The notes: generated from the letters alone by a model not told the origin. DNA of 64,000 bases from Streptomyces sp. NRRL F-6676 (GCF_000725625.1 NZ_KL647083.1:300891-364890), one strand, 5' to 3'. Counted from the first letter of the stretch, positions 51,170-60,292 are shown. Numbers and translations are program-made.

Positions 51170-52447
51170 ATGATCACAAGACAACGGCTGGCGGCGGGCG
51201 TCTGTGCCCTGCTCGCCGCCCTGGCGACGGGGCTCGCCGTCCCGTCCGGCGCCGCGGCCGACGAGACGGCGGACCAGGACGCACCCAAGGTGGACCTCGT
51301 CCTCGACGTCAGCGGCTCCATGCGCGCGAAGGACATCGACGGCGGCTCCCGGATGGCCGCGGCCAAGCAGGCCTTCAACGAGGTCCTGGACGCGACCCCG
51401 GAGGAGGTCCGGCTCGGCATCCGTACCCTGGGCGCCGACTATCCGGGCGACGACCGCAAGACGGGCTGCAAGGACACCGCGCAGCTCTACCCGGTCGGCC
51501 CGCTGGACCGCACCGAGGCGAAGACGGCGGTCGCCACGCTCACCCCGACCGGCTGGACGCCGATCGGCCCCGCGCTGCTCAAGTCCGCCGACGACCTGGA
51601 CGGCGGCAACGGCTCCAAGCGGATCGTCCTCATCAGCGACGGCGAGGACACCTGTGCCCCGCTCGACCCCTGCGAGGTGGCCCGCGAGATCGCGGCCAAG
51701 GGCATCGGCCTGACCATCGACACCCTCGGCCTGGTGCCCAGTGCCAAGCTGAGCCGGCAGCTCAGCTGCATCGCCGAGGCGACCGGCGGCACGTACACCT
51801 CGGTGGAGCACCGGGACCAGCTCACCGACAAGGTCAACCAGCTGGTGGACCGTGCCGCCGATCCGGTCGTCAACCCGGTGGCGGTGGAGGGCGCCTCGGC
51901 GTGCGCCGGCGCGCCGGCGCTCAAGTCGGGGCTGTACACCGACCGCGAGGAGTTCGCGAAGCACCGTTACTACAAGGTCGACGTGGAGCCCGGTCAGGAG
52001 CTGCGCGCCTCGGTGAGCGTGTCCGCCGACCGCGCCGTCGGCCCCGACTACGGCGTGACCCTGCGCGCGCTCACCGTGCACGGGCGCGAGATCGTCCGCG
52101 GCGAGGCCACCGGCAGCGGCCGTACGGACGTGCTGTCGACGGGCCTGCGCTACCCGAAGGCGGAGTCCGACTCCTCCGACGACGGGGCCGACGACACCCC
52201 CGAGACGGTGTGCCTGGAGGTGGCCCACTCCTTCTCCCCGGCGTCCGGCGTGAAGACCACCCCCGGTCTGCCGCTGGAACTGACGGTCGACGTGGTCGAC
52301 GGACCGGACCGGGCGGGCGACGTCGCCGCCTTCGGTCTCGGGCGCGGCTGGTGGCTGCTGGGCGCGCTGGTGCTCGTCGGCTTCCTGGCGGGTCTGGTGT
52401 GGGGCTGGGTGTCGCGCTGGCGGGTCGCCGTCTGGAGGACGAACTGA
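51170..52447 (+). CDS. Exported von Willebrand factor A-domain protein, C-terminally anchored
   Basis: A 425-residue protein. A signal peptide (RLAAGVCALLAALATGLAVPSGAAA) leads into a VWA domain with the metal site DVSGSM at about residue 46-51, the TPIG threonine and the ISDGEDT aspartate, so the MIDAS is complete. After a beta-rich region the C-terminus has one hydrophobic helix (WWLLGALVLVGFLAGLVWGW) and a short basic tail. It should be displayed outside the membrane and bind protein partners through metal. TGATG overlap couples it to the next gene. No substrate or complex is known from the sequence. Confidence 0.88.
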   Translation: MITRQRLAAGVCALLAALATGLAVPSGAAADETADQDAPKVDLVLDVSGSMRAKDIDGGSRMAAAKQAFNEVLDATPEEVRLGIRTLGADYPGDDRKTGCKDTAQLYPVGPLDRTEAKTAVATLTPTGWTPIGPALLKSADDLDGGNGSKRIVLISDGEDTCAPLDPCEVAREIAAKGIGLTIDTLGLVPSAKLSRQLSCIAEATGGTYTSVEHRDQLTDKVNQLVDRAADPVVNPVAVEGASACAGAPALKSGLYTDREEFAKHRYYKVDVEPGQELRASVSVSADRAVGPDYGVTLRALTVHGREIVRGEATGSGRTDVLSTGLRYPKAESDSSDDGADDTPETVCLEVAHSFSPASGVKTTPGLPLELTVDVVDGPDRAGDVAAFGLGRGWWLLGALVLVGFLAGLVWGWVSRWRVAVWRTN

Positions 52448-53319
52448 TGCGAGCGGTAAGAATCGTGAGAACGGCGGGAGTCGCCGGAGCCGTACGCGTA
52501 CTGGCGGCGGCAGGGCTGATGCTGGGCGCGGCGGTGACCCCGGCGGTCGCCGACTCCGCGTCCCCGACGTCCGGTTCCTCCTCGTCCTCCTCGTCCTCCA
52601 AGGACGACGACGCGGCGCCGACCACGGCGGGCACGTCCTTCCGTACGGCGACGGAGATCGAGCAGGGCGAGAAGGCCACGGCGAGCGGCTCCACCGGTGA
52701 CTATCTGTACTGGTCGTTCCCCGCCGACCTCGGGCAGCGGCCCACGGTGAAGGCGACCGTGAAGCTGCCGGAGTCCGCGAAGCGCAGCGCCGGGCAGACG
52801 TGGCAGATCGACGTGTACGACGGGCTGCGGCGCCGCCAGGCCTGCCAGTACGGCGCCCAGACGCGGACGGCCGCGCCGGAGGCGTCCTCCCTCGAACTGG
52901 CCTGCACGCTGCGGACGGTGCGGGGCTGGGCGGAGCCGTGGGCCAACGACCCGCTGCCGGGCACGTACTACCTCCGGCTCACCGCGGTCTCGGTCGGCTC
53001 GGCCGACCTGGGGCTGCCGGCGAGCGCGGAGGTGGAGGTGGACTCCAAGGACATCGGCGGTTCGGCGGCGGTGGACGGCTCGCTGAGCAAGCCGCTGATC
53101 CCCGGCACAGCCATGAAATCGGAGAAGGAGTCGGAGGACTCCTCGGACTCCGCCGTGCTGTCCTCCCTGGACCCCGACGACGGCTGGTCCTCCGGGTGGT
53201 GGACCGACCGCTGGATCTGGACGGCCGTCGGCGCCGTCCTGGCCGCCCTGGCGGGTATCGGCGGCTACACCCTGACCAGGGGCAACGGCAGACCCCGCGG
53301 CGTACCGCCGCAGGCCTGA
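52447..53319 (+). CDS. Exported membrane-anchored partner of the VWA protein
   Basis: A 290-residue protein: signal peptide (VRVLAAAGLMLGAAVTPAVADS), a Ser-rich linker (SSSSSSSSKDDD near 45-55), a beta-sandwich-like middle (YLYWSFPADLGQRPTVKATV, GTYYLRLTAVSVG), an acidic Glu/Ser linker, and a C-terminal helix (IWTAVGAVLAALAGIGGYTL) with a basic end. Its topology copies that of the VWA protein, and the TGATG junction means equal production. I do not recognise the family; a role at the cell surface with the VWA protein is inferred. Confidence 0.85.
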   Translation: MRAVRIVRTAGVAGAVRVLAAAGLMLGAAVTPAVADSASPTSGSSSSSSSSKDDDAAPTTAGTSFRTATEIEQGEKATASGSTGDYLYWSFPADLGQRPTVKATVKLPESAKRSAGQTWQIDVYDGLRRRQACQYGAQTRTAAPEASSLELACTLRTVRGWAEPWANDPLPGTYYLRLTAVSVGSADLGLPASAEVEVDSKDIGGSAAVDGSLSKPLIPGTAMKSEKESEDSSDSAVLSSLDPDDGWSSGWWTDRWIWTAVGAVLAALAGIGGYTLTRGNGRPRGVPPQA

Positions 53320-53332
53320 CCGACCGGCCCCA

Positions 53333-53368
53333 GTGAGGCCCGCCGCGGCGCCCCCCGGCGGGCCTCAC
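53333..53368. terminator. Bidirectional hairpin terminator
   Basis: Arms GTGAGGCCCGCCG (53333-53345) and CGGCGGGCCTCAC (53356-53368) are perfectly complementary with a 10-base loop. They lie between the convergent VWA-partner and HxlR genes. Confidence 0.85.
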
Positions 53369-53376
53369 CCCTGTCG

Positions 53377-54021
53377 CTACTCCCCCCGCAGCACCTTGGC
53401 CACCGCGGAGTCCCCCTCCACGCCCACGGCCCCCTCCTCCACCGCCGCACGCAGTGCCATGTCACCGCCGGCCAGCGCCGTCACCGTGGACACGTCCGAC
53501 CTGAGCACCGCGTCCGGGTCTCCGGGCCCGGGCCCCTCCCCGTACACCGGTCCCTCCTCCGCCGCGGCCCCCAGCCGCAGATGGAACCGCCCTTCCTCCA
53601 GCCGCACCTCCACCACCCCGTCCCCCGCCCCGGCCCCCTCCAGCACCCGCACCAACGGCAACGCGAACCAGTGCGCCCGCACCGCGTCCGTCGGCCGCCG
53701 CTCCCCCAGCAGCGCCCCGCCCCACTCCCCCAACGCCTGGAGCACCGGCAGCAACTCGCGCCCCCGGTCGGTCAGTTCGTACACGTACGCCACTCCCGGC
53801 GGCGGCAGCCGGCGGCGCGTCGTCAGGCCGTCGCGTTCCATGTCCTTCAGCCGGGAGGCGAGTACGTCCGTGCTGACGCCCGGCAGATCCGCGTGCAGGT
53901 CGGTGTACCGGCGCGGTCCGGCCAGCAGTTCACGGACGATCAGCAGGGTCCAGCGGTCCCCCACGGCGTCCAGCGCGCGGGCGGCGGAACAGTACTGGTC
54001 GTAGCTTCGGCGAGGTGACAT
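53377..54021 (-). CDS. HxlR-family winged-helix regulator with SCP2-like C-terminus
   Basis: A 214-residue regulator. The first 105 residues are a HxlR winged helix (YDQYCSAARALDAVGDRWTL, LLAGPRRYTDL, GVSTDVLASRLKDME, YELTDRGREL). The rest is a small alpha/beta domain like SCP2 sterol-binding folds (HLRLGAAAEEGPVY, DAVLRSDVSTVTALAGGD). It is divergent from an aminotransferase gene, with two inverted repeats in the gap that are likely its operators. The signal it senses is unknown. Confidence 0.9.
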   Translation of the reverse strand: MSPRRSYDQYCSAARALDAVGDRWTLLIVRELLAGPRRYTDLHADLPGVSTDVLASRLKDMERDGLTTRRRLPPPGVAYVYELTDRGRELLPVLQALGEWGGALLGERRPTDAVRAHWFALPLVRVLEGAGAGDGVVEVRLEEGRFHLRLGAAAEEGPVYGEGPGPGDPDAVLRSDVSTVTALAGGDMALRAAVEEGAVGVEGDSAVAKVLRGE

Positions 54022-54043
54022 GCGACGCAGTCTAGACAAGACG

Positions 54044-54078
54044 TTGGACTTTCCAAGCGGCAACTTGGTAAAACCAAG
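54044..54078. promoter_or_regulatory. Twin inverted repeats, probable HxlR operator
   Basis: TTGGA-CTT-TCCAA (54044-54056) and CTTGGT-AAA-ACCAAG (54064-54078) share a TTGG/CCAA core. Their centres are 21 bases apart, about two helix turns. They lie between the HxlR start (54021) and the aminotransferase start (54109) in an AT-rich patch, so one bound regulator pair could control both genes. Confidence 0.65.
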
Positions 54079-54108
54079 CAACACCAATTCCGGAGGGGCG
54101 GCACACGC

Positions 54109-55317
54109 ATGGAGTTCCGGCAGTCGAGCAAGCTGAGCGACGTCTGTTACGAGATCCGCGGCCCGGTGATCGAGCACGCGGACGCACTGGAGGCGGCCGG
54201 CCACAGCGTGCTGCGCCTGAACACCGGCAATCCCGCCGCGTTCGGCTTCGAGGCGCCGGAGGAGATCCTCCAGGACATGATCCGCATGCTGCCGCAGGCG
54301 CACGGCTACACCGACTCGCGCGGCATCCTCTCCGCCCGCCGCGCGGTGGCCCAGCGCTACCAGGGCCTGGGCCTGGAGGTCGGCGTCGACGACGTCTTCC
54401 TGGGCAACGGCGTCTCCGAGCTGATCTCCATGGCCGTGCAGGCGCTGATCGAGGACGGCGACGAGATCCTCATCCCCGCCCCGGACTTCCCGCTGTGGAC
54501 CGCCGTCACCACGCTCGCGGGCGGCACGGCGGTGCACTACCTGTGCGACGAGCAGTCCGACTGGAACCCGGACCTCGCCGACATGGCGTCGAAGATCACG
54601 GACCGCACGAAGGCGGTCGTGCTCATCAACCCCAACAACCCCACCGGCGCGGTCTACCCGAAGGAGATCGTCGAGGGCGTCCTCGACCTCGCCCGCCGGC
54701 ACGGGCTGATGGTGCTCGCGGACGAGATCTACGACCAGATCCTGTACGACGACGCCGTCCACCACTCGGCCGCCGCCCTCGCCCCCGACCTCGTGGTCCT
54801 CACCTTCTGCGGCCTGTCGAAGACGTACCGCGTGGCGGGCTTCCGCTCCGGCTGGATGGTGGTGACGGGCCCCCGCCAGCACGCGCGCGACTATCTGGAG
54901 GGCCTGACGATGCTGGCCTCCATGCGGCTGTGCGCCAACGCGCCCGCGCAGTTCGCCATCCAGGCCGCGCTCGGCGGCCGGCAGTCCATCCACGAACTGA
55001 CCGCGCCCGGCGGCAGGCTGCGCGAGCAGCGCGACCGGGCCTGGGAGAAGCTGAACGAGATCCCGGGCGTCTCCTGCGTCAAGCCGAAGGGGGCGCTGTA
55101 TGCGTTCCCGCGCCTCGACCCGGCCGTGCACAAGATCCAGGACGACGAGAAGTTCGTCCTGGACCTGCTGCTGCGCGAGAAGATCCAGGTCGTCCAGGGC
55201 ACGGGCTTCAACTGGCCCCGCCCGGACCACTTCCGCATCCTCACCCTGCCGTACGCCGACGACCTGGACGCGGCGATCAGCAGGATCGGCCGCTTCCTGA
55301 GCGGGTACCGGCAGTGA
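54109..55317 (+). CDS. PLP-dependent class I/II aminotransferase (alanine/aspartate type)
   Basis: A 402-residue fold-type I aminotransferase. The PLP Lys is in CGLSKTYRVAGFRSGW. NPNNPTGAVYP holds the substrate-binding Asn, LADEIYDQILYDD the PLP-ring Asp and Tyr, and a C-terminal Arg in FRILTLPY binds the carboxylate. The start MEFRQSSKLSDVCYEIRGPV resembles AlaA-type glutamate-pyruvate aminotransferases. It is divergent from the HxlR regulator. A 25-bp tandem duplication overlaps its stop codon. Its amino donor cannot be fixed from the sequence. Confidence 0.93.
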   Translation: MEFRQSSKLSDVCYEIRGPVIEHADALEAAGHSVLRLNTGNPAAFGFEAPEEILQDMIRMLPQAHGYTDSRGILSARRAVAQRYQGLGLEVGVDDVFLGNGVSELISMAVQALIEDGDEILIPAPDFPLWTAVTTLAGGTAVHYLCDEQSDWNPDLADMASKITDRTKAVVLINPNNPTGAVYPKEIVEGVLDLARRHGLMVLADEIYDQILYDDAVHHSAAALAPDLVVLTFCGLSKTYRVAGFRSGWMVVTGPRQHARDYLEGLTMLASMRLCANAPAQFAIQAALGGRQSIHELTAPGGRLREQRDRAWEKLNEIPGVSCVKPKGALYAFPRLDPAVHKIQDDEKFVLDLLLREKIQVVQGTGFNWPRPDHFRILTLPYADDLDAAISRIGRFLSGYRQ

Positions 55318-55351
55318 CGGCCTGACCGGGTACCGGCGGCGACGGCCTGAC
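55302..55351 (+). repeat. 25-bp tandem duplication across the aminotransferase stop codon
   Basis: Units 55302-55326 and 55327-55351 differ at two positions. The first unit contains the TGA (55315-55317), and the second repeats GGGTACCGGC...GACGGCCTGAC downstream. Confidence 0.85.
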
Positions 55352-55422
55352 CGGCGGTTCCGCTTCGGCCGGGCGTAGCCTGGAGTCGGAGTCGATCAAG
55401 AGGCACGGTGGAGGGATCGCAC

Positions 55423-56022
55423 ATGGGTGACCTGCTGCTGGTACGGCACGGCGAGACGGAGTGGTCGCGCTCGGGCAAACACACCGGGTCCAGCGACATC
55501 CCGCTGACCGACACCGGCCGTGAGCAGGCACGGCGGCTGGCCCCGCTGGTCGCCTCGCACCGGATCGCGACGGCGTTCGTCAGCCCGTTGCAGCGGGCGC
55601 GGGAGACCGCGCTGCTGGCCGGAGTGCCGGACGCGCAGGTCGACGAGGACCTGCGGGAGTGGGACTACGGCGGCTACGAGGGCGTCACCACCCACGAGAT
55701 CCACCGCACCCGCCCGGACTGGTTCCTGTTCACCGACGGCGTCGCCGAGGGCCCGCCCGAGCACCCCGGGGAGAGCCCGGAGGAGGTCGGGGCGCGGGCG
55801 GAGCGGATGCTCGCCAAGATCGACGCGGCGCTCGCCGACTGCGAGGGCAGCGTCGTCGTCTTCTCCCACGGCCACTTCCTGCGCGTCCTGACCGCCCGGC
55901 GCCTCGGCCTGCCCGCGCGGGACGGCGCCCTCTTCCAGCTCGGCACGGGGACGATCAGCAGGCTGAGCACGGAACACCGCCGGCACGTGGTGGCCGGCTG
56001 GAATGTCAGACCCTCCTCGTAG
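55423..56022 (+). CDS. Histidine phosphatase-superfamily protein
   Basis: A 199-residue phosphatase of the phosphoglycerate mutase-like branch. The catalytic motif LLLVRHGETEWS has the phospho-accepting His at residue 8 of this short lead. The second His is in VVFSHGHFLRVL; the Arg is in SPLQRARETA and the acid in LREWDYGGYEG. GGAGGG lies seven bases before ATG 55423. Substrates of such small phosphatases range from sugar phosphates to cofactors; none is indicated by the neighbours. Confidence 0.92.
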   Translation: MGDLLLVRHGETEWSRSGKHTGSSDIPLTDTGREQARRLAPLVASHRIATAFVSPLQRARETALLAGVPDAQVDEDLREWDYGGYEGVTTHEIHRTRPDWFLFTDGVAEGPPEHPGESPEEVGARAERMLAKIDAALADCEGSVVVFSHGHFLRVLTARRLGLPARDGALFQLGTGTISRLSTEHRRHVVAGWNVRPSS

Positions 56023-56095
56023 TCTTTCCGTGTCGGCCTTCCCGGGTACGGGCGGGCCGTACGGACAGGGGACCTCACGGGGGAAGGAGCGTGGT

Positions 56096-56806
56096 GTGAC
56101 GCGTCCGCCGACCGCCGCGCAGTGGCGGGTGATCGAGGCGGCCGACCCGGTGACGGGGCGGCTGCGGGGCACACGGGCCCAGTACGAGGCCCTGGTCAAA
56201 CGGGGCCTGGCCTTCCGGCATCCGCGCCCGCCGCACGACCACTTCCTGACCCCGGCGGGCCACCGCATACGCGAGGAGGGCGCCGGGGGTGCCACCGGGG
56301 CCGGGGACACGGTCGGCCCCGGGAGCGGATCTTCCACGACCGGAGCCGACGGCGCGCCCGCCGCGACCGGACCCGGCAGCCCTCACGCCGCGACCGGGTC
56401 CGACGTGTTCGCCGCCCGGGTCGGCGGCGAGGACGCCCCGGAGGCGACGGCACACCGGACACGCGAGGTGCACAGCGCCTGGCAGGGGCTGCTGGAGCTG
56501 CGCCGGATGACGAACCCGGACGGGGACACCGGCCGGCCCTGCGGCTGGGAGCGGACGCATCTGGTGCGGGCGGCCGCGCTCGCCCTGGAGGCGGACGGTC
56601 ACACCCCCGCCGGACCGGACCCGGCGGGGCCCGGCTACCGGGTACGTGCCACGCCCCAGCCGGAGGCGGTCGCCGTGCACGAGGGCGGCCCCGGGGCGCT
56701 GCGCGCCTGCGCGGCCACGCTGGAGCGGGCGGGGTGGCAGGTGAGCGAGCACACGGAGGCGCGCACCGGCCGGCGGTACGTACTGGCGTCACCGCGCCGG
56801 AAGTAG
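56096..56806 (+). CDS. Hypothetical protein with Gly/Ala/Ser-rich linker
   Basis: A 236-residue protein starting at GTG 56096 with AAGGAG a few bases upstream. Three parts are seen: an N-terminal block (WRVIEAADPVTGRLRGT to LTPAGHRIREE) that could be a winged helix; a low-complexity Gly/Ala/Thr linker (about 63-105); and a C-terminal block with HSAWQGLLELRRM, then GYRVRATPQPEAVAV and RRYVLASPRRK. I do not recognise the family. The periodicity of G/C at third codon positions supports real coding. Confidence 0.7.
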   Translation: MTRPPTAAQWRVIEAADPVTGRLRGTRAQYEALVKRGLAFRHPRPPHDHFLTPAGHRIREEGAGGATGAGDTVGPGSGSSTTGADGAPAATGPGSPHAATGSDVFAARVGGEDAPEATAHRTREVHSAWQGLLELRRMTNPDGDTGRPCGWERTHLVRAAALALEADGHTPAGPDPAGPGYRVRATPQPEAVAVHEGGPGALRACAATLERAGWQVSEHTEARTGRRYVLASPRRK

Positions 56807-57129
56807 CGCCGTCGGCGTACGCGGAGGAACGCGGGCGCGCGAAGTGCGTGGCCCGGGAGCGGGCCGGGCAGCGGGCGGCGCCGTTTTCCGAGCCGCCCAG
56901 GGCTCCCACGCGGCCTTCCTCGCTCCCGCCCACCGCCCCGGTCCGTGACGTGGGCGTCCCGCAAGAGCCGGGCCGACCGGGACGAGGAGTTCACCGCGGG
57001 TTCTCCCCCAAGTGGGCGGCGTGCCGTCCGGCGCGCATCCGGGCGGGTATGTCTGGCGCGACGTGCCGAGTGGGGGCCGCCCCTCGCCGGCGCCGAACCC
57101 GACCCCGCCCCGCGAACGACGGAGACACC
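56807..57129. other. Intergenic gap before the GH89 gene
   Basis: 323 bases with no convincing gene. An open frame from 56945 (start MTWASRKSRADRDEE) overlaps the next gene and has no ribosome binding site. I see no palindrome or clear promoter boxes. Confidence 0.5.
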
Positions 57130-59397
57130 ATGCCGCTGGCGCGCCGTTCCCTGCTGACCGTTCTGGCCGCCGGCTCCGCGGGCGCCGCCGTCGCCTGCGT
57201 ACCCGCCACCGCGGACGGCCCCTCGGCCGCCAGGCCGGGCGCGTCCGGCGGCGGCGACGTCGGCGCCCGGGCCGCGGCCGCCGCCGCCCGCCGACTGCTG
57301 CCCCGGCACTGGCGGCAGCTGTCCTTCCGTACCGAGGGCGACCGCGACACGTTCACCGTCTCCGGCGCCGCCGGCCGGCTCCGCGTCACCGGCGGCACGC
57401 CCGGCACCCAGCTCACCGGCCTCAACTGGTATCTGCGCCATGTCGCCGACGCCGACGTCAACTGGGCCGGGCAGCAGCTCGGCCTGCCCCGCACCCTGCC
57501 CGGGGTACCCGGCGACGGCACCGTCACCCGCCGCGCCGACGTCCCCCACCGCTTCGCGCTCAACGACACCAACGACGGCTACACCGGCCCGTACCACGAC
57601 TGGTCGTACTGGGAGCGCGAGCTCGACGTCCTCGCGCTGCACGGCTACAACGAGGTCCTGGTCACCGTGGGCGCGGACGCGCTGTACCACCGGGTGTTCC
57701 AGGGGTTCGGGTACGGCGACGAGGAGCTGCGGGCGTGGCTCCCGGGTCCGGCGCACCAGCCCTGGTGGCTGTTGCAGAACCTCTCGGCCTTCCCCGAGTT
57801 CCCCGCACCGGTCTCCCGCCAACTCCTCGACGCCCGCGCCGCGCTCGGCCGGCGCATCGCCGACCGAGCGCGGGAGCTGGGCATGGTGCCGGTGCTGCCC
57901 GGCTACTTCGGCACGGTCCCGCCCGGCTTCGCCGACCGCGCCCCGGGGGCGCGCACGGTGCCGCAGGGCACCTGGATGGGGTTCGACCGGCCCGACTGGC
58001 TGGACCCGCGCACCGATGTCTTCGCCCGGGTCGCGGCGGCCTTCTACCGCACGCAGGAGGACATGTTCGGCGCCTCCACCCTGTACAAGATGGATCTGCT
58101 GCACGAGGGCGGCACCGCCGGTGACGTACCCGTCGGGGAGGCCGCGAAGGGCGTCGAGCGGGCGCTGCGCACGGCCCGGCCGGACGCGGTCTGGGTGATC
58201 CTCGGCTGGCAGCACAACCCGCCGCGCGCGATCCTCGACGCCGTCGCCTCCGGCGGCCCCGGCGGTTCCGGCAAGGACCGGATGCTCGTCCTGGACGGCC
58301 TCTCCGACCGCCGCCCCACCGTCACCGACCGCGAGGCCGACTGGGGCGGCGTCCCGTACGCCTTCGGCTCCATCTGGAACTTCGGCGGCCACACCACGCT
58401 CGGGGCCAACACCCCCGACTGGGCCCGCCTCTACGACGCCTGGCGCACCAAGGAGGGCAGCGCCCTGCGCGGCATCGCACTGCTCCCGGAGGCCGCCGAC
58501 AACAACCCGGCGGCGTTCGCCCTGTTCTCCGAACTCCCCTGGCGGGAGGGCGAGCTGGACCTCAAGGCGTGGTTCGCGCGCTGGGCGCGGTCCCGGTACG
58601 GGGCGCACGATCCGCACGCCGAGGCCGCCTGGGACGTACTGCGCCGCACCGCGTACGGCACCACGCGCGCCGACTCCTGGAGCGAGGGCGCGGACGGCCT
58701 GTTCGGCGCCCGCCCCTCGCTGACCGTACGGCGGGCGGCGTCCTGGTCGCCCAAGCGACTCCGCTACGAGGCCGACGAGTTCGAGCGTGCCCTCGACGAA
58801 CTGCTGAAGGTGCGGCCGGGGCTGCGCGACTCGTCGGCGTACCGGCGGGACCTCCTGGACGTGGCCCGCCAGTGCCTGTCCAACCGCAGCCGGACCTTGC
58901 TGCCCCGGATCCGGCAGGCGTACGAGGCACGGGACACGAAGGCGTTCGACGCGGCGACCGGGGACTGGCTGTCCGCGCTGGACCTGCTGGAGCGGCTGCT
59001 GGCCACCGACTCCGCCCATCTGTTGGGGCGCTGGGTCGCCGAGGCCCGTTCCTGGGGCGCGGACGACGCCGAGCGCGACCGGCTCCAGTACGACGCCCTC
59101 TCCCTGCTGACGGTCTGGGGCACCCGCCGGGGCGCGGACGCGGGGCTGCACGACTACGCCAACCGCGAGTGGGCGGGGCTGGTCGGCGGCCTGTACCGGC
59201 TGCGCTGGTCGACGTACTTCACCGCGCTGCGGACCGCCCTGCGCGAGGACCGGGCGCCGGTGGCGGTCGACTGGTACGCCCTGGAGGACCGCTGGACCCG
59301 CGCCCCGGGCCGCCTGGCCACCCGGCCGACGGGAGACGTCCACCGGATCGCGACACAGGTCCGCGACCGGCTGCGGGCGCTCTCCCGGACGCGCTGA
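57130..59397 (+). CDS. Exported alpha-N-acetylglucosaminidase (GH89, NAGLU-like)
   Basis: A 755-residue glycosidase. The N-terminus MPLARRSLLTVLAAGSAG has twin arginines, and AVAC gives a lipobox, so it is probably a Tat-exported lipoprotein. Then follow the small N-terminal domain (LRVTGGTPGTQLTGLNWYLR) and the catalytic barrel: WERELDVLALHGYNEVLVTV, MVPVLPGYFGTVPPGF, LYKMDLLHEGG, WVILGWQHNPP and GSIWNFGGHTTLGAN. The all-helical C-terminal domain closes it. Family members remove alpha-linked GlcNAc from glycans or heparan-type chains. The start ATG at 57130 follows GGAGACACC. It suggests scavenging of host or microbial glycans. Confidence 0.92.
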   Translation: MPLARRSLLTVLAAGSAGAAVACVPATADGPSAARPGASGGGDVGARAAAAAARRLLPRHWRQLSFRTEGDRDTFTVSGAAGRLRVTGGTPGTQLTGLNWYLRHVADADVNWAGQQLGLPRTLPGVPGDGTVTRRADVPHRFALNDTNDGYTGPYHDWSYWERELDVLALHGYNEVLVTVGADALYHRVFQGFGYGDEELRAWLPGPAHQPWWLLQNLSAFPEFPAPVSRQLLDARAALGRRIADRARELGMVPVLPGYFGTVPPGFADRAPGARTVPQGTWMGFDRPDWLDPRTDVFARVAAAFYRTQEDMFGASTLYKMDLLHEGGTAGDVPVGEAAKGVERALRTARPDAVWVILGWQHNPPRAILDAVASGGPGGSGKDRMLVLDGLSDRRPTVTDREADWGGVPYAFGSIWNFGGHTTLGANTPDWARLYDAWRTKEGSALRGIALLPEAADNNPAAFALFSELPWREGELDLKAWFARWARSRYGAHDPHAEAAWDVLRRTAYGTTRADSWSEGADGLFGARPSLTVRRAASWSPKRLRYEADEFERALDELLKVRPGLRDSSAYRRDLLDVARQCLSNRSRTLLPRIRQAYEARDTKAFDAATGDWLSALDLLERLLATDSAHLLGRWVAEARSWGADDAERDRLQYDALSLLTVWGTRRGADAGLHDYANREWAGLVGGLYRLRWSTYFTALRTALREDRAPVAVDWYALEDRWTRAPGRLATRPTGDVHRIATQVRDRLRALSRTR

Positions 59398-59599
59398 GAG
59401 CACGCCGGGGGAACGGGGCCGGCGGCACGTGGCGGCCCGCACCGGGCCCTGTGAGTCCTCGGTTCCCCGGTGCGCGGTTCCGCAGGGCTCGATGTGGGCG
59501 TCCGCCGGAGTGATCGCCGCAGCACTCTTGAGGGGAGCGGCCGGCCGGAGGCCGCCGCGGACCGTCCCACCACCTGTCCCCCTCGGGAAGGACCCACTC

Positions 59600-60292
59600 A
59601 TGAGCAGGATCCTCATCATCATGTCGGCCGCCGATGTCTGGACGCGGACCGACGGGTCGGCCTATCCGACCGGTTACTGGGCCGAGGAGGTGGCCGCGCC
59701 GCACGAGAAGTTCGTCGAGGCCGGCCACACGGTCGACTTCGCCTCTCCGGGCGGGGTGTTGCAGCCGCTCGACGCGCACAGCGCCGACCCGGCGCTCGCG
59801 GGAGCGGACTGCGCCCGTTACGTGGCGCACGCGGAGAAGGCGCTGCGGGAGTTCGGTCCGCTGCTGAAGCTGGAGGACATCGACATCCGCGACTACGCGG
59901 CGCTCGTCCTGCCCGGCGGTCACGGCCCGGTCGTCGACCTCTACCAGGACCCCGCCCTCGGGCGCCTGCTGACCGCCGCGGACGCCTCGGGTGTCCTCGT
60001 CGGGGCCGTCTGCCACGGCCCGGCGGGTCTGCTCAGCGCCGTGGACGAGAAGGGCGCGTGGTTGTACGAGGGGCGCCGGATGACCGCCTTCACCGATGAG
60101 GAGGAGGCGGTGTTCGGCACGGCCGAGGGCGCTCCGTGGCTGCTCGCCACCACCCTGCGGGAGAAGGGCGCCGTGCACGTCGGGGGCCCGGCCTACCAGC
60201 AGCACAACGTGCGCGACGGCAACCTGTTCACCGGGCAGAACCCGGCCTCCAGCGCCCGCCTGGCCGAGGACATGATCGAGGCCCTCGGCTGA
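59600..60292 (+). CDS. DJ-1/PfpI-family protein (Hsp31-like)
   Basis: A 230-residue protein of the glutamine-amidotransferase-like fold. The nucleophile elbow is GAVCHGPAGL with Cys at about residue 138. A His follows directly, and the PGGHGP loop supplies the oxyanion site. The overall layout (DVWTRTDGSAYPTGYWAEE, then FTDEEE, then the late cap segment) fits the class with glyoxalase III or chaperone activity. GGGAAGGA lies eight bases before the ATG at 59600. A pair of strong hairpins follows the gene. Confidence 0.9.
   Translation: MSRILIIMSAADVWTRTDGSAYPTGYWAEEVAAPHEKFVEAGHTVDFASPGGVLQPLDAHSADPALAGADCARYVAHAEKALREFGPLLKLEDIDIRDYAALVLPGGHGPVVDLYQDPALGRLLTAADASGVLVGAVCHGPAGLLSAVDEKGAWLYEGRRMTAFTDEEEAVFGTAEGAPWLLATTLREKGAVHVGGPAYQQHNVRDGNLFTGQNPASSARLAEDMIEALG

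Noticed and set aside
56945..57157. Small ORF starting MTWASRKSRADRDEE before the GH89 gene
   Set aside because: No ribosome binding site, overlaps the GH89 start in another frame, and has no recognisable family.
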